Source: an uncultured Bacteroidales bacterium (lineage in GTDB: Bacteria > Bacteroidota > Bacteroidia > Bacteroidales > Paludibacteraceae). From it: a stretch of DNA of 64,000 nucleotides. This document shows positions 26,605 to 34,143 of this stretch, one piece after another (the stretch's first letter is position 1; each line of letters opens with the position of its first letter). Below the pieces are notes generated by a model. The model did no database searches and had not been told where the DNA came from. It saw only the letters and a list, made by a program, of their open reading frames with translations. The stretch lies in contig CAMHOY010000003.1 of NCBI GenBank assembly GCA_946186915.1, positions 1 through 64,000 on the forward strand. The letters are read 5' to 3'. Made by a program: the position numbers and the translations under genes.

Positions 26605-27590
26605 AAACAGAGATTATAAACAAGGCCAAGGATTGCTTGCAATGCGAGGCGCAGGCGATAGAGGCGCTTGTTCCGCGTTTGGGAGAGGATTTCGTGCGCG
26701 CTGTGCAGGCTATACAAGCATGCAAAGGAAAGATTGTTGTAACGGGTGTTGGCAAGTCCGGACATATCGGATCGAAGATTGCCGCGACCTTGGCGAGTAC
26801 GGGCACACCGGCCTTTTTCCTGAATCCGCTGGACGCTTATCACGGCGATTTGGGCATGTTGACGGAGAATGACTTGGTGTTGGCTATCTCCTATTCCGGC
26901 GCGACGGAAGAGTTACTGCGTTTCCTGCCGTTGATTCAGGAAAAGAAGATCCGGATCATCGGCATGACGGGTAATACGGAGAGCCTGCTGGCGAAATATT
27001 CGGATATCCATCTGAATATCGCCGTAGCGCGTGAGGCTGATCCGCTGAATCTCATTCCGACAGCCAGTACGACGGCCACGTTGGCATTAGGCGATGCGCT
27101 GGCATGTGCGCTTGTGGAAGCCAAACATTTCCAGCCGACAGACTTTGCGCAACTGCATCCGGGTGGTGATTTGGGACGTAAGTTGTTGGCGAAAGTAGAG
27201 GATGTGATGTTCACGGAGAACCTGCCGTTTATACGTCCGGAAATGCCGATGAGCGAGGCGATAGAGGTGGTGACAAACGGCAAGTTAGGCATAGGCATTG
27301 TGGTAAAAGACGAGGTGCTGGTAGGTATCATCACCGATGGTGACATCCGTCGGGCGATGCAGAAGTTAGGACAGAAATTCTTCGCAACGCCGGTAGAAGA
27401 AATCATGAGTAAGAATCCGAAGACGATTAGCCGCAATGCGAAGATTGTTGAGGCCGGTGAGACGATGAATCATCACTCGATACACACGTTAGTGGTAGTG
27501 GATGAATGTCCTTCTGTCAGCTGTCAGCCGTCCGTTGTCGGAATCATCGACTCGTTCTCGTGCCTGCCCGGAACACGTTTTTACCATTAG
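26598..27590 (+). CDS. kdsD: Arabinose-5-phosphate isomerase type sugar isomerase (KdsD/KpsF/GutQ)
   Basis: A 330-residue protein: SIS domain (about 35-180) with TGVGKSGHIGSKIAATLAST, SYSGATEELL and PTASTTATLALGDALA, followed by two CBS domains (VEDVMFTENLPF onward, and VEEIMSKNPKTI onward). It interconverts ribulose 5-phosphate and arabinose 5-phosphate, the first step to Kdo. In the second CBS domain, residues about 306-315 (CPSVSCQPSV) come from four 7-bp units (27514-27541), lengthening a loop between strands. The next gene encodes a KdsC-type phosphatase. Confidence 0.9.
   Translation: MLETEIINKAKDCLQCEAQAIEALVPRLGEDFVRAVQAIQACKGKIVVTGVGKSGHIGSKIAATLASTGTPAFFLNPLDAYHGDLGMLTENDLVLAISYSGATEELLRFLPLIQEKKIRIIGMTGNTESLLAKYSDIHLNIAVAREADPLNLIPTASTTATLALGDALACALVEAKHFQPTDFAQLHPGGDLGRKLLAKVEDVMFTENLPFIRPEMPMSEAIEVVTNGKLGIGIVVKDEVLVGIITDGDIRRAMQKLGQKFFATPVEEIMSKNPKTISRNAKIVEAGETMNHHSIHTLVVVDECPSVSCQPSVVGIIDSFSCLPGTRFYH
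27514..27541. repeat. Four 7-bp units CTGTCAG inside kdsD
   Basis: CTGTCAG, CTGTCAG, CCGTCCG, TTGTCGG, read in frame as part of PSVSCQPSVVG. Confidence 0.7.
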
Positions 27591-27630
27591 ATGCATAGGA
27601 CGAGGGTAGGCAATCCTCAGGAGAATATCC

Positions 27631-27674
27631 AACGAATAATTAACGAATATCTAACTAATAACTAACGATTCACT
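27631..27674. repeat. Four 11-bp units between kdsD and the HAD phosphatase gene
   Basis: AACGAATAATT, AACGAATATCT, AACTAATAACT, AACGATTCACT. The complement (GTTAGTTATTC-like) matches the array at 44031-44074. Confidence 0.8.
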
Positions 27675-27678
27675 CGAG

Positions 27679-28173
27679 ATGAGAAACATAAAGTTATTTC
27701 TGACAGACGTAGATGGCTGTTTGACGGACGCCGGGATGTATTACTCCGCAGACGGCGAGGTAATGAAACGATTCTGTACATACGACGGAATGGGTATGGT
27801 GTTACTGCGTCAGGCAGGCATTCCGTGCGGAATCTTGACCTCTGAGCAGTCCGCTATTGTAAAGGCCAGGGCGGAAAAATTGAAGTTGGACTTTCTGTAT
27901 CTGGGCGTAAGTAGTAAAGACCGGCAAGGAAGTATGACCAAGTTAGGCGCTGCGCAGAAGGTATGTGATAAGTTAGGAATCACTTTGGCGGAAGTCTGTT
28001 ATGTGGGCGACGATGTGAATGATATCGATTTGCTGAGTGCGGTAGGTTTGCCTTGTTGTCCTCCGAACGCACGGAAGGAAGTGAAGACTATTCCGGGAAT
28101 CAAGGTGTTGAAGACCCCGGGAGGTCAAGGCGCCATCCGCGAGATTGCCGATGAGATATTGGAGGGGTTATAA
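27679..28173 (+). CDS. KdsC-type HAD phosphatase (Kdo-8-P or nonulosonate-9-P phosphatase)
   Basis: A 164-residue C0 HAD phosphatase: motif I DVDGCLTDAG (catalytic Asp at 10 and acid Asp at 12), motif II LTSEQS, motif III/IV GDDVNDIDLL. KdsC removes phosphate from Kdo-8-phosphate; the same subfamily includes the phosphatase of the KDN pathway in Bacteroides thetaiotaomicron. Here it follows kdsD but directly precedes a NeuB-like synthase and a NeuA-like transferase, so either role is possible and the gene order favours the nonulosonate one. Full length. Confidence 0.88.
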   Translation: MRNIKLFLTDVDGCLTDAGMYYSADGEVMKRFCTYDGMGMVLLRQAGIPCGILTSEQSAIVKARAEKLKLDFLYLGVSSKDRQGSMTKLGAAQKVCDKLGITLAEVCYVGDDVNDIDLLSAVGLPCCPPNARKEVKTIPGIKVLKTPGGQGAIREIADEILEGL

Positions 28174-28180
28174 AAAATGA

Positions 28181-28234
28181 CATGGCGATAATGGCGATCT
28201 TGGCGATATCGCCAAGAACGTCAAGACCGCCATG
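28181..28234. repeat. 9-bp repeats arranged as a 54-bp inverted repeat
   Basis: ATGGCGATA, ATGGCGATC and TTGGCGATA run in tandem and are mirrored by TCGCCAAGA, ACGTCAAGA and CCGCCATGC. The centre is a perfect 18-bp palindrome (CTTGGCGATATCGCCAAG, 28199-28216); the ends CATGGCG and CGCCATG also pair. 22 of 27 positions pair overall. It fills most of the gap between the phosphatase and neuB-like genes and would form a strong hairpin in RNA. Confidence 0.85.
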
Positions 28235-28269
28235 CAAATATTTAAAAGAAACAAAATATAACGAAGATA

Positions 28270-29142
28270 ATGAAAAAGCCGATTATTGTAGCAGAAATTG
28301 GGTGTAATCATAAGGGCGATATGAATATAGCCCGCGAGATGATTCAAACGGCAGCAACGTATTGTAAAGCCGATGTGGTAAAATTCCAAAAGCGTTGCAA
28401 CAAGGAGTTGTTGAGTGAAGCAGAATACAATGCCCCGCATCCGCATCCGGAGAATTCGTACGGCGATACATACGGAGCACATCGTGAGTTCTTGGAGTTC
28501 AATCTGGATCAGCATCGTCAGTTACAAGCATGGTGCAAGGAATTTGGTATTGAGTATTCCACATCCGTTTGGGATTTGACGTCCGCCAAAGAGATTACTT
28601 CCTTGCATCCGAAACTAATTAAGATTCCGTCAGCATGCAATTTGAACAAACAGTTGTTGGGGTATCTGTGTGATAATTTTGAAGGGGAGATTCACGTTTC
28701 TTTTGGAATGACGACCAAAGCCGAAGAGGAACAGATTATTCGTTTTTTTGAGGAGAAGAAGCGTAATCAGGATCTCGTGATATATAATTGTACAAGTGGA
28801 TACCCTGTTCCTTTTGAAGATATCTGTTTGCTTGAGTTGAAGCGAATGCGTGAGCAGTATCAGGATCGCGTAAAAGCGATTGGTTTCTCCGGTCATCATT
28901 TAGGGATAGCGGTTGATTCAGCAGCGGTAGCATTAGGAGCAGAATGGATAGAGCGGCACTATACCTTGGATAGGACATGGAAGGGAACTGACCATGCAGC
29001 ATCGTTAGAGCCGGATGGTGTTCGTAAATTAGCTCGTGACTGCCGCGCTGTAGCAACGGCATTGACATACAAAAAGGAAGAGGTATTGGATATAGAGAAG
29101 GTGCAGCGAGACAAACTCAAAAAAAATCAGATAAAATGGTAA
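28270..29142 (+). CDS. NeuB-family nonulosonate (sialic acid/KDN-type) synthase
   Basis: A 290-residue PEP-dependent aldol synthase. NeuB barrel motifs: VAEIGCNHKGDMNIAREMI, VKFQKR, YSTSVWDLTSAKE, KIPSACNLN, HVSFGMTT, GFSGHHLGIAVDSAAVALGA and WIERHYTLDRTWKGTDHAAS. It ends about 50-60 residues earlier than NeuB proteins, without the C-terminal SAF/antifreeze-like domain that normally caps the active site of the dimer partner. Substrate is therefore uncertain: ManNAc, mannose 6-phosphate (KDN route) or another hexosamine. Its 3' end overlaps the next gene by 7 bp. Confidence 0.88.
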   Translation: MKKPIIVAEIGCNHKGDMNIAREMIQTAATYCKADVVKFQKRCNKELLSEAEYNAPHPHPENSYGDTYGAHREFLEFNLDQHRQLQAWCKEFGIEYSTSVWDLTSAKEITSLHPKLIKIPSACNLNKQLLGYLCDNFEGEIHVSFGMTTKAEEEQIIRFFEEKKRNQDLVIYNCTSGYPVPFEDICLLELKRMREQYQDRVKAIGFSGHHLGIAVDSAAVALGAEWIERHYTLDRTWKGTDHAASLEPDGVRKLARDCRAVATALTYKKEEVLDIEKVQRDKLKKNQIKW

Positions 29143-29807
29143 TAGCATTTATTCCCGTTCGAGGAGGTAGTAAGTCTATTCCTCTCAAGAACATCAAGTC
29201 TTTGGCCGGAAAGCCTTTGGTTTGTTGGAATATTGAAGCATTGGAGTTATGCGATGCTGTTGATGAGATTGTTGTAGCAACAGATTCTGACGTTATATGG
29301 GAAACTATTTCCGGGCGGTCATATAAAAAGACGAAGTTATATCGTCGTGCGGCTGAAAATGCGACCGATACGGCCTCTACGGAGAGTGTGATGTTGGAGT
29401 ATATTCATGCGGCAGGTTTGCAGAAGGATGTTGTTTTCATGTTGGTGCAGGCTACCTCTCCGCTCACACAGACCATCCATTTTTATGAGGCATTAGCGAA
29501 ATATAATGAAGGAGAATACGATTCTTTACTCTCGTGTGTACGCAACAAGCGTTTCTTTTGGACAGAGGATGGTAAATCTATGAACTATGATTACCGTCAT
29601 CGCCCACGTCGGCAGGAGTTTGCGGGAATGCTGATGGAAAACGGTGCCTTTTACATCAATTCGGTGGAGAATATATTGCGTGATGAGAATCGTTTGAGTG
29701 GTAAGATAGGTATATATGAAATGCCTGAATACACAGCGACAGAGATAGACGAACCGGAAGATTTCATTATTTTAGAGCAATTAATAAAACGCTATAATCC
29801 TTCGTGA
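29136..29807 (+). CDS. CMP-nonulosonate cytidylyltransferase (NeuA family)
   Basis: A 223-residue transferase: FIPVRGGSKSIPLKNIKSLAGKPL contains the CTP-binding P-loop-like motif, then VATDSD, TASTESVMLEYI and LVQATSPLT. It activates a nonulosonic acid as its CMP form. Overlaps its neighbours on both sides (7 bp with the synthase, GTGA with the following gene), indicating a tightly coupled set. Confidence 0.9.
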   Translation: MVIAFIPVRGGSKSIPLKNIKSLAGKPLVCWNIEALELCDAVDEIVVATDSDVIWETISGRSYKKTKLYRRAAENATDTASTESVMLEYIHAAGLQKDVVFMLVQATSPLTQTIHFYEALAKYNEGEYDSLLSCVRNKRFFWTEDGKSMNYDYRHRPRRQEFAGMLMENGAFYINSVENILRDENRLSGKIGIYEMPEYTATEIDEPEDFIILEQLIKRYNPS

Positions 29808-30835
29808 GGAATGTTTCTGACATAACGCATGTATGTATTTGCGGTTCGGCTTATGCTTTACTGCAATATTTGCTTTTGGAAGAAGAGGATGTGATTAGGA
29901 ATCACACCTATTATATAGTTGGAAGCGGTATTAAGTCAGAAATAGCGAGTCGGTTACCCCAATATACGCAATTTGAGACCACTCCGTGTCAAACATTATG
30001 GCACAAAATCAAACGTGTATTTGTTAAACTGAATCTGCGTTACGTACGGAATAAACGTTTTCCATTTATGCAGGCAGCGAAAATTTATGCACAAGATTAC
30101 TTATATCCGATTATCGCTATAGGTCAACGGCCATATAATATGTTGCAAGAGTCTCCGCTTCACATGACTGTAAATTATGGAAAGAATTCACAAGATTTGA
30201 AGAGGGTACAGACGCATTTACAATCTTTGTCCGGAAGGCTTGAACAACGGTTGTATGGTAAAGTGTTGTTAAGTCTGCCAGCAAGTACGGTTCAATGCCA
30301 GAAGATATATCTAACAGAACCCAATGATTCTCCGCTGTTAGCGGGGAAAGAATGCGAGATACTGTCTTTGGCGTCTTTATGGGAACATTCTTCGGAAACC
30401 AAGAAGGATTTTGTACGCGGGATATTTCATGTCTCCAGAGAAGAAGTGCAAGTTCCCCAAGGTAGTGTGTTTTTGACCCAACCTTTAGTGGATGACGGCA
30501 TATTGACCACGTCGGAATACAAAGCGTTATTGGATAAACTATTTTCCCATTACAAGTCAACAGAATTATGCATAAAAGTGCACCCAAGAGACACATATGA
30601 TTATTCGACAAATTTCCCTAATTTCCGATTGATGAACAAGCCAATTAATTTAGAGTTGTTGTTTTTAATAGGATGGAAATGTGATCGTGTCATCAGTATC
30701 TGTTCGACGGCAGTTAACGCGGTTCCCGAAGGAATCGAAGTAGAGTGGTATGGAGCGGAAGTACATCCTAAGTTGTCTGCTTATTTTGGTGACACTATGT
30801 TACCATGTCGCAAATATCGTAAAATGGAACTATAA
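29804..30835 (+). CDS. Unassigned protein, candidate sialyltransferase-like glycosyltransferase
   Basis: A 343-residue protein starting at GTG in a GTGA overlap with the CMP-transferase gene. I do not recognise it with certainty. The C-terminal half has QGSVFLTQPLVDDGILT, then CIKVHPRDTYDYS, then ISICSTAVNAVPEGIEVEWYG. A D-D/E-G motif followed by an HP motif and a ST pair is the pattern of GT52 and polysialyltransferase families (GT-B sialyltransferases that use a CMP-sugar). N-terminal HVCICGSAYALLQYLLL also suits the donor/acceptor Rossmann half. Position directly after CMP-sugar synthesis supports transfer of that sugar. Lower GC than the flanking housekeeping genes. Confidence 0.55.
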   Translation: MRNVSDITHVCICGSAYALLQYLLLEEEDVIRNHTYYIVGSGIKSEIASRLPQYTQFETTPCQTLWHKIKRVFVKLNLRYVRNKRFPFMQAAKIYAQDYLYPIIAIGQRPYNMLQESPLHMTVNYGKNSQDLKRVQTHLQSLSGRLEQRLYGKVLLSLPASTVQCQKIYLTEPNDSPLLAGKECEILSLASLWEHSSETKKDFVRGIFHVSREEVQVPQGSVFLTQPLVDDGILTTSEYKALLDKLFSHYKSTELCIKVHPRDTYDYSTNFPNFRLMNKPINLELLFLIGWKCDRVISICSTAVNAVPEGIEVEWYGAEVHPKLSAYFGDTMLPCRKYRKMEL

Positions 30836-32007
30836 TGAACATCCTCTTTGTAACCAATAAAAATGTCTATCCGTTGATAGGAGGAATAGAGCGGATTACG
30901 TATTCTGTAGCAGAGGCGTTACGGAATATATATGGGATGCGTTGCTTCTCGCTATACACGCAAGAGAATAAATTAGGCAAGACAACGGAGGATGTTTTTG
31001 AGCGCAAAACGTGTTTGAAGTTGGAGAATCAGGTTCAGCAAGTTGCTGCTTATGTAAAAGAGGACTCGATAGATGTGGTGATTGCGCAAGGGTCAGATTC
31101 TCGTGTCAATAATCTTATGCCGATGTTGCGTGAGGCGGTTGATCAATGCGAAGGAGTGAAGTTGTTGTTTGTATATCACCAGATGCCGGGATTCGAATTA
31201 GTGCCGATGGATGGAGCTACACTTTGGAATCGTTTGGTACATGGTAACAGGGCTGCGGCTATCAAACAAATAGCCACACAGATACTATTGGCTGTTTCTC
31301 CTCGTTTATCCCAGCGATTGGTGGAAGAGAAGTATAAGATGCCTTATGAGAAATCCGATAGAGTGGTTCTTCTTTCGGACGGATTCATTCCCCAATATAA
31401 TCATTTTGTGCGAGGCGATGAGCAACGTTATTGTGCCATCCCGAATATGCTATCTTTTCTGAAGGTGGCTCAAGGGCTGGTGAAGCAAAAAGAAATTTTG
31501 GTTGTATCCCGTATGGACGAGCGTCAGAAACGTATTAAACATGTATTACGCATTTGGCGCACAGCTTACAGGAAGGACTGGACGCTGCGAATCGTAGGGT
31601 ATGGAGAGGATTTGGAATACTATCAGCAAATAGCCAAACAATGGAGTTTGAAAAATATTGTATTTGAAGGTCTTCAAAATCCGCTGCCATATTATCAGCA
31701 GGCTTCTGTCTTCTTGATGGTATCGGCATTTGAAGGATGGGGCTTGACTCTTACCGAGGCACAACAATGCGGATGTGTGCCGATTGCTTTTGATAGTTAT
31801 AGCGCGGTGCATGATATTATTCAATCGGGCAGAAACGGCTATATCGTGCCCAATAATGATATTGATGGATACGCACGCGTGCTTCAAGAATTGATGTATA
31901 ATGATACATTGCGTGCTGAGATGGCTGCCAATGCACAAAAAGACGTACAGCGTTTCTCCCGCGAAAATATAGCTAAACAATGGAAAACACTACTCGAAAA
32001 TCTATGA
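30835..32007 (+). CDS. Glycosyltransferase family 4
   Basis: A 390-residue GT-B enzyme. ATG overlaps the previous stop (TAATG). N-terminal half: NVYPLIGGIERITYSVAEAL; C-terminal half: VSRMDERQKRIKHVLRIWRT, VFEGLQNPLPYYQQASVFLM, and the donor-binding ALTLTEAQQCGCVPIAFDSY region (SAFEGWGLTLTEAQQCG) with the EX7E glutamates. Sugar and acceptor are unknown; part of the surface glycan locus. Contains an ATG-rich low-GC composition like its neighbours. Confidence 0.88.
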   Translation: MNILFVTNKNVYPLIGGIERITYSVAEALRNIYGMRCFSLYTQENKLGKTTEDVFERKTCLKLENQVQQVAAYVKEDSIDVVIAQGSDSRVNNLMPMLREAVDQCEGVKLLFVYHQMPGFELVPMDGATLWNRLVHGNRAAAIKQIATQILLAVSPRLSQRLVEEKYKMPYEKSDRVVLLSDGFIPQYNHFVRGDEQRYCAIPNMLSFLKVAQGLVKQKEILVVSRMDERQKRIKHVLRIWRTAYRKDWTLRIVGYGEDLEYYQQIAKQWSLKNIVFEGLQNPLPYYQQASVFLMVSAFEGWGLTLTEAQQCGCVPIAFDSYSAVHDIIQSGRNGYIVPNNDIDGYARVLQELMYNDTLRAEMAANAQKDVQRFSRENIAKQWKTLLENL

Positions 32008-33017
32008 TTAAAGTATCTGTTATACTGCCGGTTTATGGGGTGGCAGATTATATAGTGAAGTGTACAGAGTCACTTTTGGCGCAGACGCTTCAGGAGATGG
32101 AATTTCTGTTTGTGGACGACAGGGGACCGGACAATAGTATAGAACTGCTCAAACAAACTATTAAAGGCCATCCGCGTGAGAAACAATTCTGTATATTGAC
32201 ACCTGAACATAATTTAGGAGCCGGCATGGCGCGTAATTTCGCCATCCCGGAGGCGAAAGGAGAATATATTGCGTTCGTTGATTCGGACGACTGGATTGAG
32301 CCGGATATGTTCGAACGCCTATATAATCGCGCGAAGGAACAAGGGAATACGGATCTTTGTATGTGCCAAGCGAGCAAGGACTATTTGGATGGCACTCCGT
32401 CGGAGATATTATCCAATCCTGAAGTGACAGAGGGAGCGTTCACCCCCGATAAGCGTGCATTCTTTTTGACGCATTATGTAAGTTATTTCTGGACATTCAT
32501 CTATCGTCGCGAGTTAATTGAGAAGCGAGTTATCCGCTACCCGGAGGACCGAAGCGCTGATGATAGTTTCTTCCTTGCTTGCGCGCTAATGACAGCCAAT
32601 TCGATTGCGCGAGTAGATGTTCCGTTTTACCATTATCTCATTCGTCCCGGATCTGTATGTACGACCAAGGACAGTGTGAAATACAAGAAGCGACTCATCG
32701 TATTCTCCAAACTCATGGATTATGCGAAGCAGCAGGGTGTGTATCCCGAGTATCAACAGGAAATAGATTTTCTTTACATCAAGAAAGGCTATCTTTCGAC
32801 GTTGGTGAACTATGTGGTCAACGCATTGGAACCGAAGAAAGAAGTATTCGAAGAAGTCTATCAAAAACTTCTGCAAGAAGTGCCAGCATATAAGCAGAAC
32901 GTATATCTGAAGAGAACAAAGGTATTGCGTCTGTTGGTAGTCATGTGCCATTTATGTCCCCAAGTGGCAACGCAGTTATTACGTTATTATGCGAGAAAAA
33001 ACAGTATAGTCGGATAA
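32004..33017 (+). CDS. Glycosyltransferase family 2
   Basis: 337 residues from the ATG at 32004, chosen because it overlaps the previous stop as ATGA and opens MIKVSVILPVYGVADYIVK, the GT2 start; an ATG at 31980 would add eight residues within the neighbour. GT-A fold: VDDRGPDNS for the nucleotide, YIAFVDSDDWIEPDMFERLY as the DXD region. C-terminal part is variable. Likely adds a sugar to the surface polysaccharide. Confidence 0.9.
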   Translation: MIKVSVILPVYGVADYIVKCTESLLAQTLQEMEFLFVDDRGPDNSIELLKQTIKGHPREKQFCILTPEHNLGAGMARNFAIPEAKGEYIAFVDSDDWIEPDMFERLYNRAKEQGNTDLCMCQASKDYLDGTPSEILSNPEVTEGAFTPDKRAFFLTHYVSYFWTFIYRRELIEKRVIRYPEDRSADDSFFLACALMTANSIARVDVPFYHYLIRPGSVCTTKDSVKYKKRLIVFSKLMDYAKQQGVYPEYQQEIDFLYIKKGYLSTLVNYVVNALEPKKEVFEEVYQKLLQEVPAYKQNVYLKRTKVLRLLVVMCHLCPQVATQLLRYYARKNSIVG

Positions 33018-33018
33018 T

Positions 33019-34143
33019 ATGAAACAGTACGATTATCTTATTGTCGGAGCAGGACTCTTTGGCGCTACATGTGCCTATCGACTTCATCAACTAGGCAAGA
33101 AATGTCTGGTGATTGACCGTCGTCCGCATTTGGGCGGCAATGTGTATTGTGAGAATATAGAGGGAATCCAAGTACATACTTACGGAGCCCATATTTTTCA
33201 CACAAGCAACAAGCAAGTGTGGGATTTTGTGAATAGTTTTGTTCCGTTCAACCGTTATACGAATAGTCCTATCGCTAACTACAAGGGGGAGTTATATAAT
33301 TTACCGTTTAACATGAATACGTTCTGCCAGATGTGGCCTGATGTGAAAACGCCGCAAGAGGCGGAGACACGCATCAACGAGCAAAAAGCGGAAGCATTAG
33401 CGGCATTAGGCGGTCGAGAACCGCAAAATTTGGAAGAACAGGCACTATGTTTGGTCGGCAAAGATATTTTCCAAAAACTGATTAAAGAATATACTGAAAA
33501 ACAGTGGGGACGTGATTGCAAGGAACTTCCCGCATTTATAATCAAACGTTTGCCTGTACGTTTCGTATTTGACAATAACTATTTTAATGATACGTATCAA
33601 GGTATACCCATCGGCGGGTATAACGTGTTGATTGAGAAACTGTTGGAAGGGATAGAAACCAAAACGAATTGTGACTTTTTTGCGGAGTACAAAGATCATT
33701 GGCAAGAGGTAGCAGACAAACTGATCTATACCGGCCAGCTGGATGAATATTTCGATTTTTGTTTAGGTCGTTTGGATTGGCGCACGGTTACGTTCAAGAC
33801 GCGCGTAGAGAACAAGCCGAATTACCAAGGGAATGCTGTAATGAATTTTACTTCCCACGAAAAGCCATATACCCGCGTGATAGAACATAAGCATTTTGAG
33901 CAATTCGGACAGGCGGTGTATGATGTGCCAAAAACAGTAGTGAGCGAGGAATACAGTACGGAATATAAGCCCGGAATGGAACCGTATTATCCGGTTAATG
34001 ATGCGCGAAACAATGCATTAGCAGAGCGATACAGACAATTAGCCGCCAAAGAAAAAGATGTTCTCTTCGGCGGCCGATTGGCAGAGTATAAATACTATGA
34101 TATGGCTCCTATTATTGAGCGGGCTTTGGGCTTGATTTTTTAG
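33019..34143 (+). CDS. glf: UDP-galactopyranose mutase
   Basis: A 374-residue flavoenzyme that converts UDP-galactopyranose to UDP-galactofuranose. FAD-binding YLIVGAGLFGATCAYRL, RRPHLGGNVY, TYGAHIFHTSNKQVWDF, and KQWGRDCKELPAFIIKRLPVR are diagnostic, as is PYTRVIEHKHFE near the C-terminus. Presence predicts galactofuranose in the surface glycan. Last gene of the plus-strand locus; its last 32 bp overlap the convergent YfhO-type gene, so there is no room for a terminator between them. Confidence 0.95.
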   Translation: MKQYDYLIVGAGLFGATCAYRLHQLGKKCLVIDRRPHLGGNVYCENIEGIQVHTYGAHIFHTSNKQVWDFVNSFVPFNRYTNSPIANYKGELYNLPFNMNTFCQMWPDVKTPQEAETRINEQKAEALAALGGREPQNLEEQALCLVGKDIFQKLIKEYTEKQWGRDCKELPAFIIKRLPVRFVFDNNYFNDTYQGIPIGGYNVLIEKLLEGIETKTNCDFFAEYKDHWQEVADKLIYTGQLDEYFDFCLGRLDWRTVTFKTRVENKPNYQGNAVMNFTSHEKPYTRVIEHKHFEQFGQAVYDVPKTVVSEEYSTEYKPGMEPYYPVNDARNNALAERYRQLAAKEKDVLFGGRLAEYKYYDMAPIIERALGLIF

